From Acanthosoma haemorrhoidale (lineage: Eukaryota; Arthropoda; Insecta; Hemiptera; Acanthosomatidae): 64,000 nt of DNA. The stretch covers positions 121,869,827 through 121,933,826 of the forward strand of contig OV884013.1 in assembly GCA_930367205.1 (NCBI GenBank), read 5' to 3'. Shown piece by piece: positions 63,701-64,000 of the stretch. Both the position numbers and the translations under genes were made by a program. Every line of letters starts with the position of its first letter. The first letter of the stretch is position 1. Under the pieces are notes generated by a model that was given only the letters and a program-made list of their open reading frames with translations, did not search any database and was not told the DNA's origin.

Positions 63701-64000
63701 TTATTATTAATGGGATTATCTGATTAGAGCTCTATTTATTTACTATTATTTAATTTTTATAGTCATTACTGAAAACTAAAATAAAAGTTAGCGCTCCCCT
63801 GAAAAAAGGAAGAAAGCTGTTATACCCTGTCTATCCATCAGATTTAGGTATTTCATTTTTAATATTTTCTTTAGCTCCATTTATTGTACTATATTCACCT
63901 TCATAATATTTGACAACAATCATTATTTTTAATTGTATCATGTTTATAACAATTTTATAGATCCAAATGAGATCCGTGTAGTCGTAAGAGTAAAGGATAC
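15641..64000 (+). CDS. Large cadherin-superfamily gene, 16 exons visible, both ends missing
   Basis: Sixteen exons, listed separately, join in phase: 15641-15749, 20490-20695, 22615-22743, 54017-54220, 54491-54670, 56655-56833, 57027-57153, 57911-58157, 58429-58587, 58703-58865, 58956-59199, 59724-59997, 61786-63071, 63519-63680, 63763-63847, 63961-64000. They total 3,794 nt with no internal stop. The product is extracellular cadherin repeats, each about 95-140 residues, usually ending in a DxNDNxPxF calcium linker. The protein would be a membrane adhesion or tip-link type cadherin, but no signal peptide, membrane segment or tail lies in the window. R1 (VDELTPTG, VQDSDDLNPKF) and R4 (an ERR-rich strand ending in PDF instead of NDNxPxF) recall EC2 and EC5 of the protocadherin-15/Cad99C type. 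That is recollection of the family, not an alignment, and other insect cadherins (Cad74A, Cad88C, Cad89D classes) remain possible. Confidence 0.93.
16617..17301 (+). mobile_element. Jockey-like LINE, 5'-truncated (copy 4)
   Basis: Starts at gtcctgtccactag in the reverse transcriptase C-terminal region and ends with the fullest version of the non-coding tail. The coding part (SETVRYLDFHLDKRLTWNPH) is broken by deletions. A 12-bp target duplication, aaaatatgattt, flanks it at 16605-16616 and 17302-17313. It lies in intron 1 of the cadherin gene. Confidence 0.9.
17566..17901 (+). other. Isolated 111-codon open frame, unrecognised
   Basis: The frame starts MINMRKAGSAQV and ends QQAFTSFY. It lies in a patch with more GC than the surrounding intron and does not recur in the window. 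No domain, splice signal or catalytic motif is seen. It could be an old transposon piece or chance; I give it low weight. Confidence 0.25.
18371..19742. repeat. 44-bp minisatellite, 31 units, with higher-order structure
   Basis: The unit begins ctcattt, then 6-8 A, then ccctgcagaacactgatc, and ends tgtagcttattc. Units vary at a few fixed places: tctg or tcgg, tagc or tatc, ctcattt or ctgattt, and A-run length. The order of variants in units 2-13 (18415-18945) recurs in units 14-25 (from 18946), a 531-bp period. It lies in intron 1 of the cadherin gene. Confidence 0.95.
19927..20198 (+). mobile_element. Jockey-like LINE, 3' tail only (copy 5)
   Basis: Only the last 272 bp of the family remains, from tctctcgcgctcttcg to aataaagttgttagaa. 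An 11-bp target duplication, tgatcttgtga, lies at 19916-19926 and 20199-20209. It is about 290 bp upstream of cadherin exon 2. Confidence 0.88.
20490..20695 (+). CDS. Cadherin exon 2 (core of EC repeat R1)
   Basis: The acceptor gatctgtcttccag enters in phase 1, so the g left by exon 1 completes a glycine codon. The donor is gtaagt in phase 0. The 206 nt encode the central strands of R1: AVDMDKPNTPNSELIY replaces the usual DxDxGxNG, and LDFDIGETTFNLTVTAS replaces the usual LDRE...A.D block. The exon is visibly richer in GC than the flanking intron. It is separated from exon 1 by a 4.7-kb intron containing LINE copies and a minisatellite. Confidence 0.93.
21363..22083 (-). mobile_element. Tc1/mariner-type element (copy C), 5' end lost
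   Basis: The 3' terminus (aagggtgtcccagtattaacg, preceded by TA at 21361) is intact. Read on the minus strand, the transposase N-terminus survives only as the FIVEHYLKNNESLAAA-like piece near 22030-22080. A middle portion is present (TAHFHLDGFANRQN, RYRDMITQFFVPKLDDID, MWFQQDGATCH), and the C-terminus follows after a deletion. Similarity stops abruptly at about 22083, so the left terminal repeat is missing. It lies in intron 2. Confidence 0.85.
21605..22060 (-). pseudogene. Deleted Tc1/mariner transposase (copy C)
   Basis: This is the only copy of the family here that keeps the central catalytic region with the DNA-binding part lost behind it. FQQDGATCH is joined directly to RFGDQNWPPRSCDLTPLDLF, a deletion of about 20 codons. 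It retains the seven-codon block before PHLCQ that copies A and B lack. No active product is expected. Confidence 0.8.
22084..22614. other. End of intron 2, no recognised feature
   Basis: AT-rich non-coding DNA with a T run at about 22150; no repeat partner found. Confidence 0.5.
22615..22743 (+). CDS. Cadherin exon 3 (end of R1, start of R2)
   Basis: The acceptor ttttttattcctgcag is followed by 43 codons in phase 0, and the donor is gtgagt. DGGSPKRSTSTHLVVKV completes the last strand of R1, and VQDSDDLNPKF is a variant calcium linker. YRARVSEYY opens R2. The next exon lies 31,273 bp downstream. The junction SEYYPIT/GKRIHRLLP fits one continuous EC repeat in the same phase, so no exon needs to be missing in between. 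Confidence 0.92.
23243..24202 (+). mobile_element. Mariner element (classical type), decayed
   Basis: Facing termini share cataagtaacttccg (left 23252-23266, right 24179-24193), with gtcgag/ctcgag outside. The interior of about 960 bp encodes a mariner transposase with frameshifts, a stop and a deletion of the segment between the first catalytic region and the C-terminus. It is unrelated in termini to the aagggtgtc family. It lies near the start of the 31-kb intron. Confidence 0.85.
23424..24130 (+). pseudogene. Decayed mariner transposase
   Basis: MESQKVHIRRVMLWEFKQG begins the DNA-binding part. After frameshifts come PSDFDENL, NPRQSTRGIAERLNTSQSTV (second helix-turn-helix) and then VVTGDEKWVTYDN, which keeps the first catalytic aspartate. 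ILLYVWWDCQGIIHHELL follows, and the tail YKEGINKLPGRWEKVIDN ends near 24130. The region with the second and third aspartates is deleted after the FYKEG join. The order of motifs identifies the mariner family firmly. Confidence 0.85.
24203..24883. other. Intron 3 stretch, no recognised feature
   Basis: Mixed composition with a GC-richer part at 24630-24840; no coding character and no repeat partner found. Confidence 0.45.
24888..25631 (+). mobile_element. piggyBac-type transposon remnant with TTAA junction
   Basis: The left end reads TTAA (24884-24887) followed by ccccttagcatac, the CCC-type tip at a TTAA target typical of piggyBac. The interior repeats the motif agacgtc several times. Coding pieces at 25180-25270 (LRVFKPVLCDDFFEMMVRET), 25264-25385 (RYAGQ, GWYPLTNDEV) and 25390-25632 (WSKQKIKETPIFLKIMPYKRF, LHFVNNE) are consecutive parts of a piggyBac transposase in different frames. 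The right end was not found. Confidence 0.82.
25180..25632 (+). pseudogene. Partial piggyBac-like transposase
   Basis: It covers only the N-terminal third of the family: FFEMMVRET/RYAGQ, the PLT.DE...Y segment, then WSK..IK.TPIF..IM...RF....YLHFVNNE and the KVR.....N..F..LY helix. A TAG and a frameshift separate the second and third blocks. The catalytic aspartates would lie further downstream and are not present. Related to the remnant at 1-445. Confidence 0.75.
25632..26810. other. AT-rich intron DNA, no recognised feature
   Basis: Very AT-rich with A/T runs; no frame or repeat of note. Confidence 0.5.
26811..27070 (+). repeat. Dispersed repeat, partner at 28934-29222
   Basis: Both copies run from gtgatttatgacaatattaa through aactctact.ggtta.ccatatt, ctaaaata.cttctaaact and gggtccaactt to accaattgt.aaacagtgt. 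They differ by about 10-15% and by an insertion of about 30 bp in the second copy. Same orientation. Family unknown. Confidence 0.8.
27277..27350 (+). repeat. Short dispersed repeat, partner at 9032-9115
   Basis: See the partner; the shared core is aaattatggaaatcagt plus ttctacata. Confidence 0.6.
27545..27676 (-). pseudogene. LINE reverse transcriptase C-terminal remnant
   Basis: On the minus strand the frame reads DVPTVDEFFRRRHIKFFDSL and then QHLTNPVFNTMAPPPF. A related stretch occurs at 31240-31376 (ELPTVDEFIQRRQIKFFDSL). The VPTVDEF pattern sits at the C-terminal end of jockey/CR1-like reverse transcriptases. It adjoins the left arm of the foldback at 27675-28172. Confidence 0.72.
27675..28172. 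repeat. Foldback: 166-bp inverted arms around a LINE fragment
   Basis: The arm at 27675-27840 is nearly the reverse complement of 28006-28172; cttccacacttgctaacgtc on the left is matched by its complement on the right. Differences are few and lie mainly at the outer ends. The 165-bp spacer (27841-28005) encodes, on the minus strand, a reverse transcriptase-like piece. The whole could form a stem of about 166 bp. Confidence 0.9.
27841..28005 (-). pseudogene. LINE reverse transcriptase fragment in the foldback spacer
   Basis: The minus-strand frame includes LSLRLKLVIYKCVPPLFTHL and then CLQRFQNGIMRKVVQ. This follows the K.L.IYK...P......LQ.FQN..LR.I. pattern just upstream of the VPTVDEF block in jockey-type reverse transcriptases. 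The arm at 27675-27840 therefore splits two parts that should be nearly adjacent. Confidence 0.65.
28173..28933. other. Intron DNA with an unassigned GC-richer patch
   Basis: 28220-28560 is less AT-rich than its surroundings but shows no coding frame. The rest is AT-rich. Confidence 0.4.
28934..29222 (+). repeat. Dispersed repeat, partner at 26811-27070
   Basis: Same orientation as the partner, with an extra segment at about 29153-29185 before the caccttaaccaattgt end. Confidence 0.8.
29223..30990. other. AT-rich intron DNA, no recognised feature
   Basis: No coding character; no repeat partner found. Confidence 0.5.
31000..31380 (-). mobile_element. LINE 3' end with poly-A tail, inverted
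   Basis: On the minus strand the reverse transcriptase C-terminus (ELPTVDEFIQRRQIKFFDSL, then QYLTKPVFNT) runs from 31376 to about 31240. A non-coding 3' stretch follows, ending in a run of about 15 A (T run at 30998-31013). It is the same family as 27545-27676. The 5' boundary is placed near 31380 because no further reverse transcriptase is seen upstream. Confidence 0.7.
31381..32096. other. Intron DNA with GC-rich patch
   Basis: 31640-32090 is strikingly GC-rich for this region. No frame has family character; probably an old unassigned transposon piece. Confidence 0.4.
32105..32677 (-). mobile_element. Jockey-like LINE, 5'-truncated (copy 6, inverted)
   Basis: The minus strand encodes PKPIWTYGIELWGTAKKSN, IQSFQSKVLRTIVNAPYYV and HNDLNIPYILEL, followed by the family's non-coding tail ending at ttattatgataaaattac on the + strand. 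The 5' junction is at gcgtctgtt. A weak 8-bp match, ttgtaaat, lies near both ends (32097-32104, 32676-32683). The tail carries a deletion. Confidence 0.87.
32684..34436. other. AT-rich intron DNA, no recognised feature
   Basis: A few GC-richer bases near 33180-33260; otherwise AT-rich, with no supported gene or repeat partner. Confidence 0.5.
34449..35089 (+). pseudogene. C-terminal part of a jockey-like reverse transcriptase, open
   Basis: The frame is open from the truncation point to the TAG at 35087. LGPILYNLYTADVP and ATFADDTAV carry the conserved ADD catalytic motif. SETVRYLGFHLDKRLTWNPH and the thumb-like YGIELWGTAKKSN then IQSFQSKVLRTIVNAP follow. It lacks the endonuclease and the N-terminal half of the reverse transcriptase because of 5' truncation, so it is a dead copy despite its open frame. 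LTWNPH and WGTAKKSN suit the jockey clade; assignment to a named element is not possible here. Confidence 0.9.
34449..35373 (+). mobile_element. Jockey-like LINE, 5'-truncated (copy 7, longest)
   Basis: A 12-bp target duplication, acttaagacaac, lies at 34437-34448 and 35374-35385. The element begins inside the reverse transcriptase domain (LGPILYNLYTADVP) and ends with the family tail, from which about 160 bp are deleted. Same strand as the cadherin gene. Its open frame makes it the best coding reference for the seven copies here. Confidence 0.94.
35386..35918. other. AT-rich intron DNA before the LTR element
   Basis: A TA microsatellite (about 35905-35918) immediately precedes the LTR and is probably its target site. 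A 66-codon frame at 35678-35878 is unrecognised. Confidence 0.45.
35919..36141 (+). repeat. 5' LTR
   Basis: Starts TG and ends CA, with short inverted tips tgtaa/ttaca. It differs from the 3' LTR at ccattggc versus ccactggc and tttaatcac versus tttattcac. Confidence 0.92.
36142..36395 (+). pseudogene. Integrase C-terminal fragment of an LTR retrotransposon
   Basis: The frame from about 36142 to 36395 ends GPFEITEKISNSIYKI, then GFFHITKLHPIL. This fits the GPF.I...IS...YK.......H...LKP pattern at the C-terminus of Ty3/gypsy-type integrases. The Gag, protease, reverse transcriptase and most of the integrase are absent. The upstream third of the frame (AKRLQFTINFVGSPKDKK) is not recognised and may come from the start of another reading frame, joined by the deletion. 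Confidence 0.6.
36432..36654 (+). repeat. 3' LTR
   Basis: Follows the purine tract; otherwise identical to the 5' LTR except for two substitutions. Confidence 0.92.
36655..37094. other. Short intron stretch with a 28-base T run
   Basis: A T run at about 36941-36968. The sequence before it (36665-36835) has moderate GC and an unrecognised frame. Confidence 0.4.
37095..37654 (+). pseudogene. RTE-like LINE C-terminal remnant, one frameshift
   Basis: The frame encodes KPVILYGTETSCLPSLENL, then RIERRILRRIYGPKKTKGYR, RSNQEIYKD and RIRRLKFHGHMVRMAPERL. This is the conserved order of the C-terminal region of RTE/CR1-like reverse transcriptases. At about 37460 the frame shifts (KE* to GITDQDCQDGERYRKRL) and continues open to TAA at about 37652, with WTEERKQKHA. 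Only this C-terminal part is present. No target duplication or tail was found. Confidence 0.85.
37655..40100. other. Intron DNA before the satellite array
   Basis: AT-rich with GC-richer patches at 38190-38330 and 38680-38760, a T run near 38550 and a C run near 39330. No supported gene and no repeat partner found. The last part (39900-40100) is unrelated to the satellite. Confidence 0.5.
40101..49723. repeat. Satellite array, 192-bp unit, 50 copies
   Basis: Taking catttcacagag as the unit start, the first unit is 40101-40296 (196 bp, with a longer A run and other changes). It is followed by 49 units of exactly 192 bp from 40297 to 49704 and a 19-bp partial unit. Internal units are identical by eye except for one G/T site (gaagaattt or gaataattt; 16 of 50 units carry T) and a single change at about 42677. 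The last partial unit diverges. The array fills nearly a third of the 31-kb intron of the cadherin gene. Confidence 0.97.
49724..50332. other. Unique DNA between the satellite and a mariner element
   Basis: Moderate GC, no coding character, no repeat partner. It shows the satellite edge to be abrupt. Confidence 0.5.
50335..51209 (-). mobile_element. Tc1/mariner-type element (copy D), both ends present
   Basis: The termini aagggtgttccagaattaac on the left and ...ttaattctgggacaccctt on the right face each other, with TA at 50333-50334 and ta at 51211-51212. The transposase reads on the minus strand. A deletion of the central part distinguishes it from a complete element. The four copies of this family in the window all carry different central deletions, so none can encode an active transposase. 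Confidence 0.9.
50440..51095 (-). pseudogene. Deleted Tc1/mariner transposase (copy D)
   Basis: The start MERYSIEQRAFIVEHYLRNN at 51095 is the best-preserved N-terminus of the family. The helix-turn-helix (RLIETFRETGSVGD) and GRPKTSRSNVNIEAVRESV follow. The frame then jumps, in ENP, to the segment ITQFFVPKLDAIDVADMW and the QQDGAT region. RSCDLTPLDFFLWGYLKSKV and the end GGHLPDVLFHK are intact. The segment with the first catalytic aspartate is deleted. It keeps the seven codons before PHLCQ that are missing in copies A and B. Confidence 0.88.
51213..52059. other. Intron stretch, no recognised gene
   Basis: A 114-codon minus-strand frame (51400-51744) spans a G run and shows no domain. A 10-base C run is at about 51816. 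Nothing else is seen. Confidence 0.4.
52060..52616 (+). repeat. Dispersed repeat, partner in intron 12 (60363-60847)
   Basis: Shared blocks include ctga.gttttaaaggttc, actcgcga.tggccagattt, gccacgc..tcagta, aaactcttctt and cttatgcccgctaatttt. Same orientation, about 75-80% alike with several gaps. Family unknown; length and lack of coding suggest an LTR or a non-autonomous element. Confidence 0.75.
52617..54016. other. End of the 31-kb intron
   Basis: 52790-53350 has moderate GC without coding character; the remainder is AT-rich and leads to the exon 4 acceptor. Confidence 0.5.
54017..54220 (+). CDS. Cadherin exon 4 (core of EC repeat R2)
   Basis: The acceptor actcactttgttag and donor gttagt enclose exactly 68 codons, phase 0 at both ends. 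The peptide contains AYDQDLAINSTLRYDI, the calcium-binding DxD segment, with a potential glycosylation site NST. FYLDPHNGSLFLEKEVDLE follows, the F...D...G.L strand pattern of EC repeats with another sequon, NGS. It is the first exon after the giant intron. The exon is confident because phase, length and EC motif order all agree with exons 3 and 5. Confidence 0.92.
54491..54670 (+). CDS. Cadherin exon 5 (end of R2, start of R3)
   Basis: After the acceptor tcacttgcag there are 60 codons in phase 0, ending at the donor gttcgt. The peptide includes RRGMARLEVEILDINDNQPQF, a canonical DxNDNxPxF linker. YNISIVENLPNGFSVLQV is the start of R3, with its XEX glutamate and a sequon (NIS), and ATDMDQ is the first part of the next DxD motif. 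The donor gttcgt is weaker than its neighbours. A short intron of 270 bp separates it from exon 4. Confidence 0.92.
54671..56654. other. Intron 5
   Basis: AT-rich, with a TA/CA microsatellite at 56099-56116 and A runs. No transposon recognised. Confidence 0.55.
56655..56833 (+). CDS. Cadherin exon 6 (core of EC repeat R3)
   Basis: The acceptor is ttgttttcgcag and the donor gtaccc; the exon has 59 codons plus two bases (enters phase 0, leaves phase 2). GNNAEFAYHL continues the ATDMDQ of exon 5 as a D.D.G.N.E..Y block. FSLDSRSGWLTVRNQGRLDRE carries the conserved LDRE. The strand that normally ends in A.D.G reads VLAREKTPSV here, so one calcium ligand of R3 may be missing. The donor is weak, but the phase joins exactly to exon 7. 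Confidence 0.9.
57027..57153 (+). CDS. Cadherin exon 7 (end of R3, start of R4)
   Basis: The acceptor is tatttttttgttttag. The exon enters in phase 2, so ag plus c gives serine, and leaves in phase 0 at gtaaat. The peptide VNVEVTLLDANDNNPTF is the last strand and calcium linker of R3. YEFGVTNLIPVGFVIGK opens R4; the glutamate of the usual VxE motif is replaced by threonine/asparagine. This would weaken the calcium site between R3 and R4 if the family rules hold. Confidence 0.91.
57154..57910. other. Intron 7
   Basis: AT-rich, no feature seen other than splice sites. Confidence 0.55.
57911..58157 (+). CDS. Cadherin exon 8 (body of EC repeat R4)
   Basis: The acceptor is aaaaccaccag and the donor gtaatt; 82 codons plus one base (phase 0 in, phase 1 out). 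KAVDPDIGRNGLVRYEL is a textbook DxDxGxNGxVxY calcium segment. YFNISPTTGEITVAYSPL follows the F.I...TG.I pattern but lacks LDRE. IEAVDQPENPSERRLSL supplies the A.D position. The NPSERR stretch and the ending without NDNxPxF are features I also associate with EC5 of protocadherin-15 type proteins. Confidence 0.93.
58429..58587 (+). CDS. Cadherin exon 9 (R4/R5 junction and start of R5)
   Basis: The acceptor is tgctgtttatatttttag. It enters in phase 1 (g plus ca gives alanine) and leaves in phase 1 at gtaaca. SGIAPDF takes the place of the DxNDNxPxF linker, so this junction probably binds little or no calcium. YEFWVGDDVPIGTSIGQI is the first strand of R5. The expected DxDxGxNG segment is replaced by TSEAVDKTKVVFDL, with no recognisable acidic ligand set. 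Confidence 0.88.
58703..58865 (+). CDS. Cadherin exon 10 (body of degenerate EC repeat R5)
   Basis: The acceptor taatttaattttcag and donor gtgagt enclose 163 nt (phase 1 in, phase 2 out). FAIEERSGVITVVDEISKYD follows the F.I....G.I.V....D strand pattern, and YDFEAVVTDEKRMTL supplies the A..D position. The end reads IHIVDSAIS rather than DxNDNxPxF. R5 is therefore recognisable by strand pattern but lacks most calcium motifs. No longer reading frame competes with it. Confidence 0.87.
58956..59199 (+). CDS. Cadherin exon 11 (body of EC repeat R6)
   Basis: The acceptor is gcatacttttacag; ca from exon 10 plus c gives histidine, and the exon leaves in phase 0 at gttaga. LEFHVKENKIGEVVGRIVV is the first strand of R6 with its XEX glutamate. 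The DxD segment is again absent: VGVRKGHPKFSIL. FSVEQDGTLYTRVPLDREHRSSYFITVIAQ has a clear LDRE block but no A.D. The introns on either side are 90 and 524 bp. Confidence 0.9.
59200..59723. other. Intron 11
   Basis: AT-rich with A and T runs; no feature seen. Confidence 0.55.
59724..59997 (+). CDS. Cadherin exon 12 (end of R6, most of R7)
   Basis: The acceptor attgatattgcag and donor gtattt enclose 91 codons plus one base. VTVDDENDNPPTF is a canonical linker after the degenerate R5-R6 stretch. YEVRVRENWRHDTPLLRVTA gives the XEX strand, SDTDSNPDVRLSL an acidic DxD-like segment, and LDREESTAYNFRVVATDQG has LDRE and A.D.G intact. R7 therefore looks calcium-competent. The protein frame is open upstream of the acceptor, but the upstream residues have no cadherin character. 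Confidence 0.92.
60363..60847 (+). repeat. Dispersed repeat in intron 12, partner at 52060-52616
   Basis: Same blocks and order as the partner; slightly shorter, with an AT-rich insertion after the aaaaggaaa block. Confidence 0.75.
60848..61785. other. Remainder of intron 12
   Basis: AT-rich non-coding DNA up to the acceptor of exon 13; no feature recognised. Confidence 0.55.
61786..63071 (+). CDS. Cadherin exon 13 (end of R7, R8, R9, R10): large fused exon
   Basis: The acceptor ttgatattttttcag and donor gttagt enclose 1,286 nt, much longer than any other exon here. It holds VYVDDVNDNKPKF (end of R7) and R8 (ATDNDLSENGTISY, ATDGGG, IDDINNNAPVF). R9 follows (AKDADFGQNGNITY, LDREANDLYSFKVLAQD, VTDVNDNPPVF), then R10 (SVAENSAPG, NDSDLPDNGNGIVVYD, LDFETQ, ASDLGNPS). 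R8 starts with an insertion of about 35 residues containing the basic motif RKKR at 61956-61967. R10 is preceded by a polar insertion and ends in VVDVVES without NDN. Several NxS/T sequons (NGT, NIT, NFS, NVT) occur. Confidence 0.95.
63072..63518. other. Intron 13
   Basis: AT-rich, no feature seen other than splice sites. Confidence 0.55.
63519..63680 (+). CDS. Cadherin exon 14 (start of EC repeat R11)
   Basis: The acceptor is gaaatattgttgttag and the donor gtaatt; exactly 54 codons, phase 0 both ends. VDENCYVPVELLQV is the VxEN-type first strand of a further EC repeat with an unusual cysteine. FTLIEGEDSSYFSVGERNGSVFLIISPDREKQ follows the F.V....G.V pattern, with PDRE in place of LDRE and one sequon. 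The DxDxGxNG segment is missing. The cysteine may pair with one outside the window. Confidence 0.88.
63763..63847 (+). CDS. Cadherin exon 15 (inside R11)
   Basis: The acceptor ttatttaatttttatag and donor gtattt enclose 85 nt, phase 0 in and phase 1 out. The frame reads SLLKTKIKVSAPLKKGRKLL, then ends YPVYPSDL. This matches the position of the F.V.A.D strand of R11, although it is basic and lacks the A.D. It is short, and its support is the phase fit with exons 14 and 16 rather than motif content. Confidence 0.72.
63961..64000 (+). CDS. Cadherin exon 16, cut by window end
   Basis: The acceptor is aattttatag. The g from exon 15 plus at gives aspartate, followed by PNEIRVVVRVKDT, which resembles the final strand of an EC repeat just before its calcium linker. 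The exon continues beyond the window. Supported by phase and by the VxVxVxD pattern only. Confidence 0.7.

Noticed and set aside
1..64000. tRNA, rRNA or operon-like promoters
   Set aside because: No cloverleaf, ribosomal or bacterial promoter pattern was recognised; the window is eukaryotic and mainly intronic.

Overview
The window is AT-rich animal nuclear DNA, most likely from an insect or another arthropod. The evidence is a spliced cadherin gene with conventional GT-AG introns, together with Tc1/mariner, piggyBac, hAT-type, LTR and jockey-like or RTE-like retroelement remnants. A hemipteran fits, but nothing here proves it. I see no bacterial features, CRISPR array, tRNA or rRNA.

The only convincing host gene is a large cadherin-superfamily gene on the + strand. 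Sixteen consecutive exons (first at 15641-15749, last cut by the window end at 64000) join in perfect phase into about 1,264 codons. They encode the tail of one extracellular cadherin (EC) repeat, ten complete EC repeats (called R1-R10 here) and part of R11. No signal peptide, membrane segment or cytoplasmic tail is visible, so both ends of the gene lie outside the window. Several EC repeats resemble the protocadherin-15 type of cadherin, but I do not assign an orthologue.

Layout: 1-15640 holds upstream or intronic DNA full of transposon remnants: piggyBac, four Tc1/mariner-type elements (one palindromic composite), a hAT-type MITE with an 8-bp target duplication, jockey-like LINE tails and a small tandem repeat. 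15641-22743 carries exons 1-3 separated by large introns; one intron contains a 44-bp minisatellite with higher-order structure. 22744-54016 is a single 31.3-kb intron packed with a mariner, a piggyBac remnant, a foldback structure around a LINE fragment, truncated LINEs, an internally deleted LTR element, an RTE-like LINE remnant, a near-perfect 50-copy array of a 192-bp satellite and a further mariner. 54017-64000 is compact: thirteen exons separated by mostly short introns.

The repeats tell a readable history. One jockey-like LINE family left seven 5'-truncated copies, at least five bounded by target-site duplications of 10-16 bp. One Tc1/mariner family left four deleted copies that fall into subfamilies. 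The 192-bp array is homogeneous inside and decayed at both edges. The most unusual items are the intronic satellite, the palindromic mariner composite, the nested inverted repeat at 5.9-6.6 kb with its adjoining unrecognised coding-like remnant, and the foldback at 27.7-28.2 kb.
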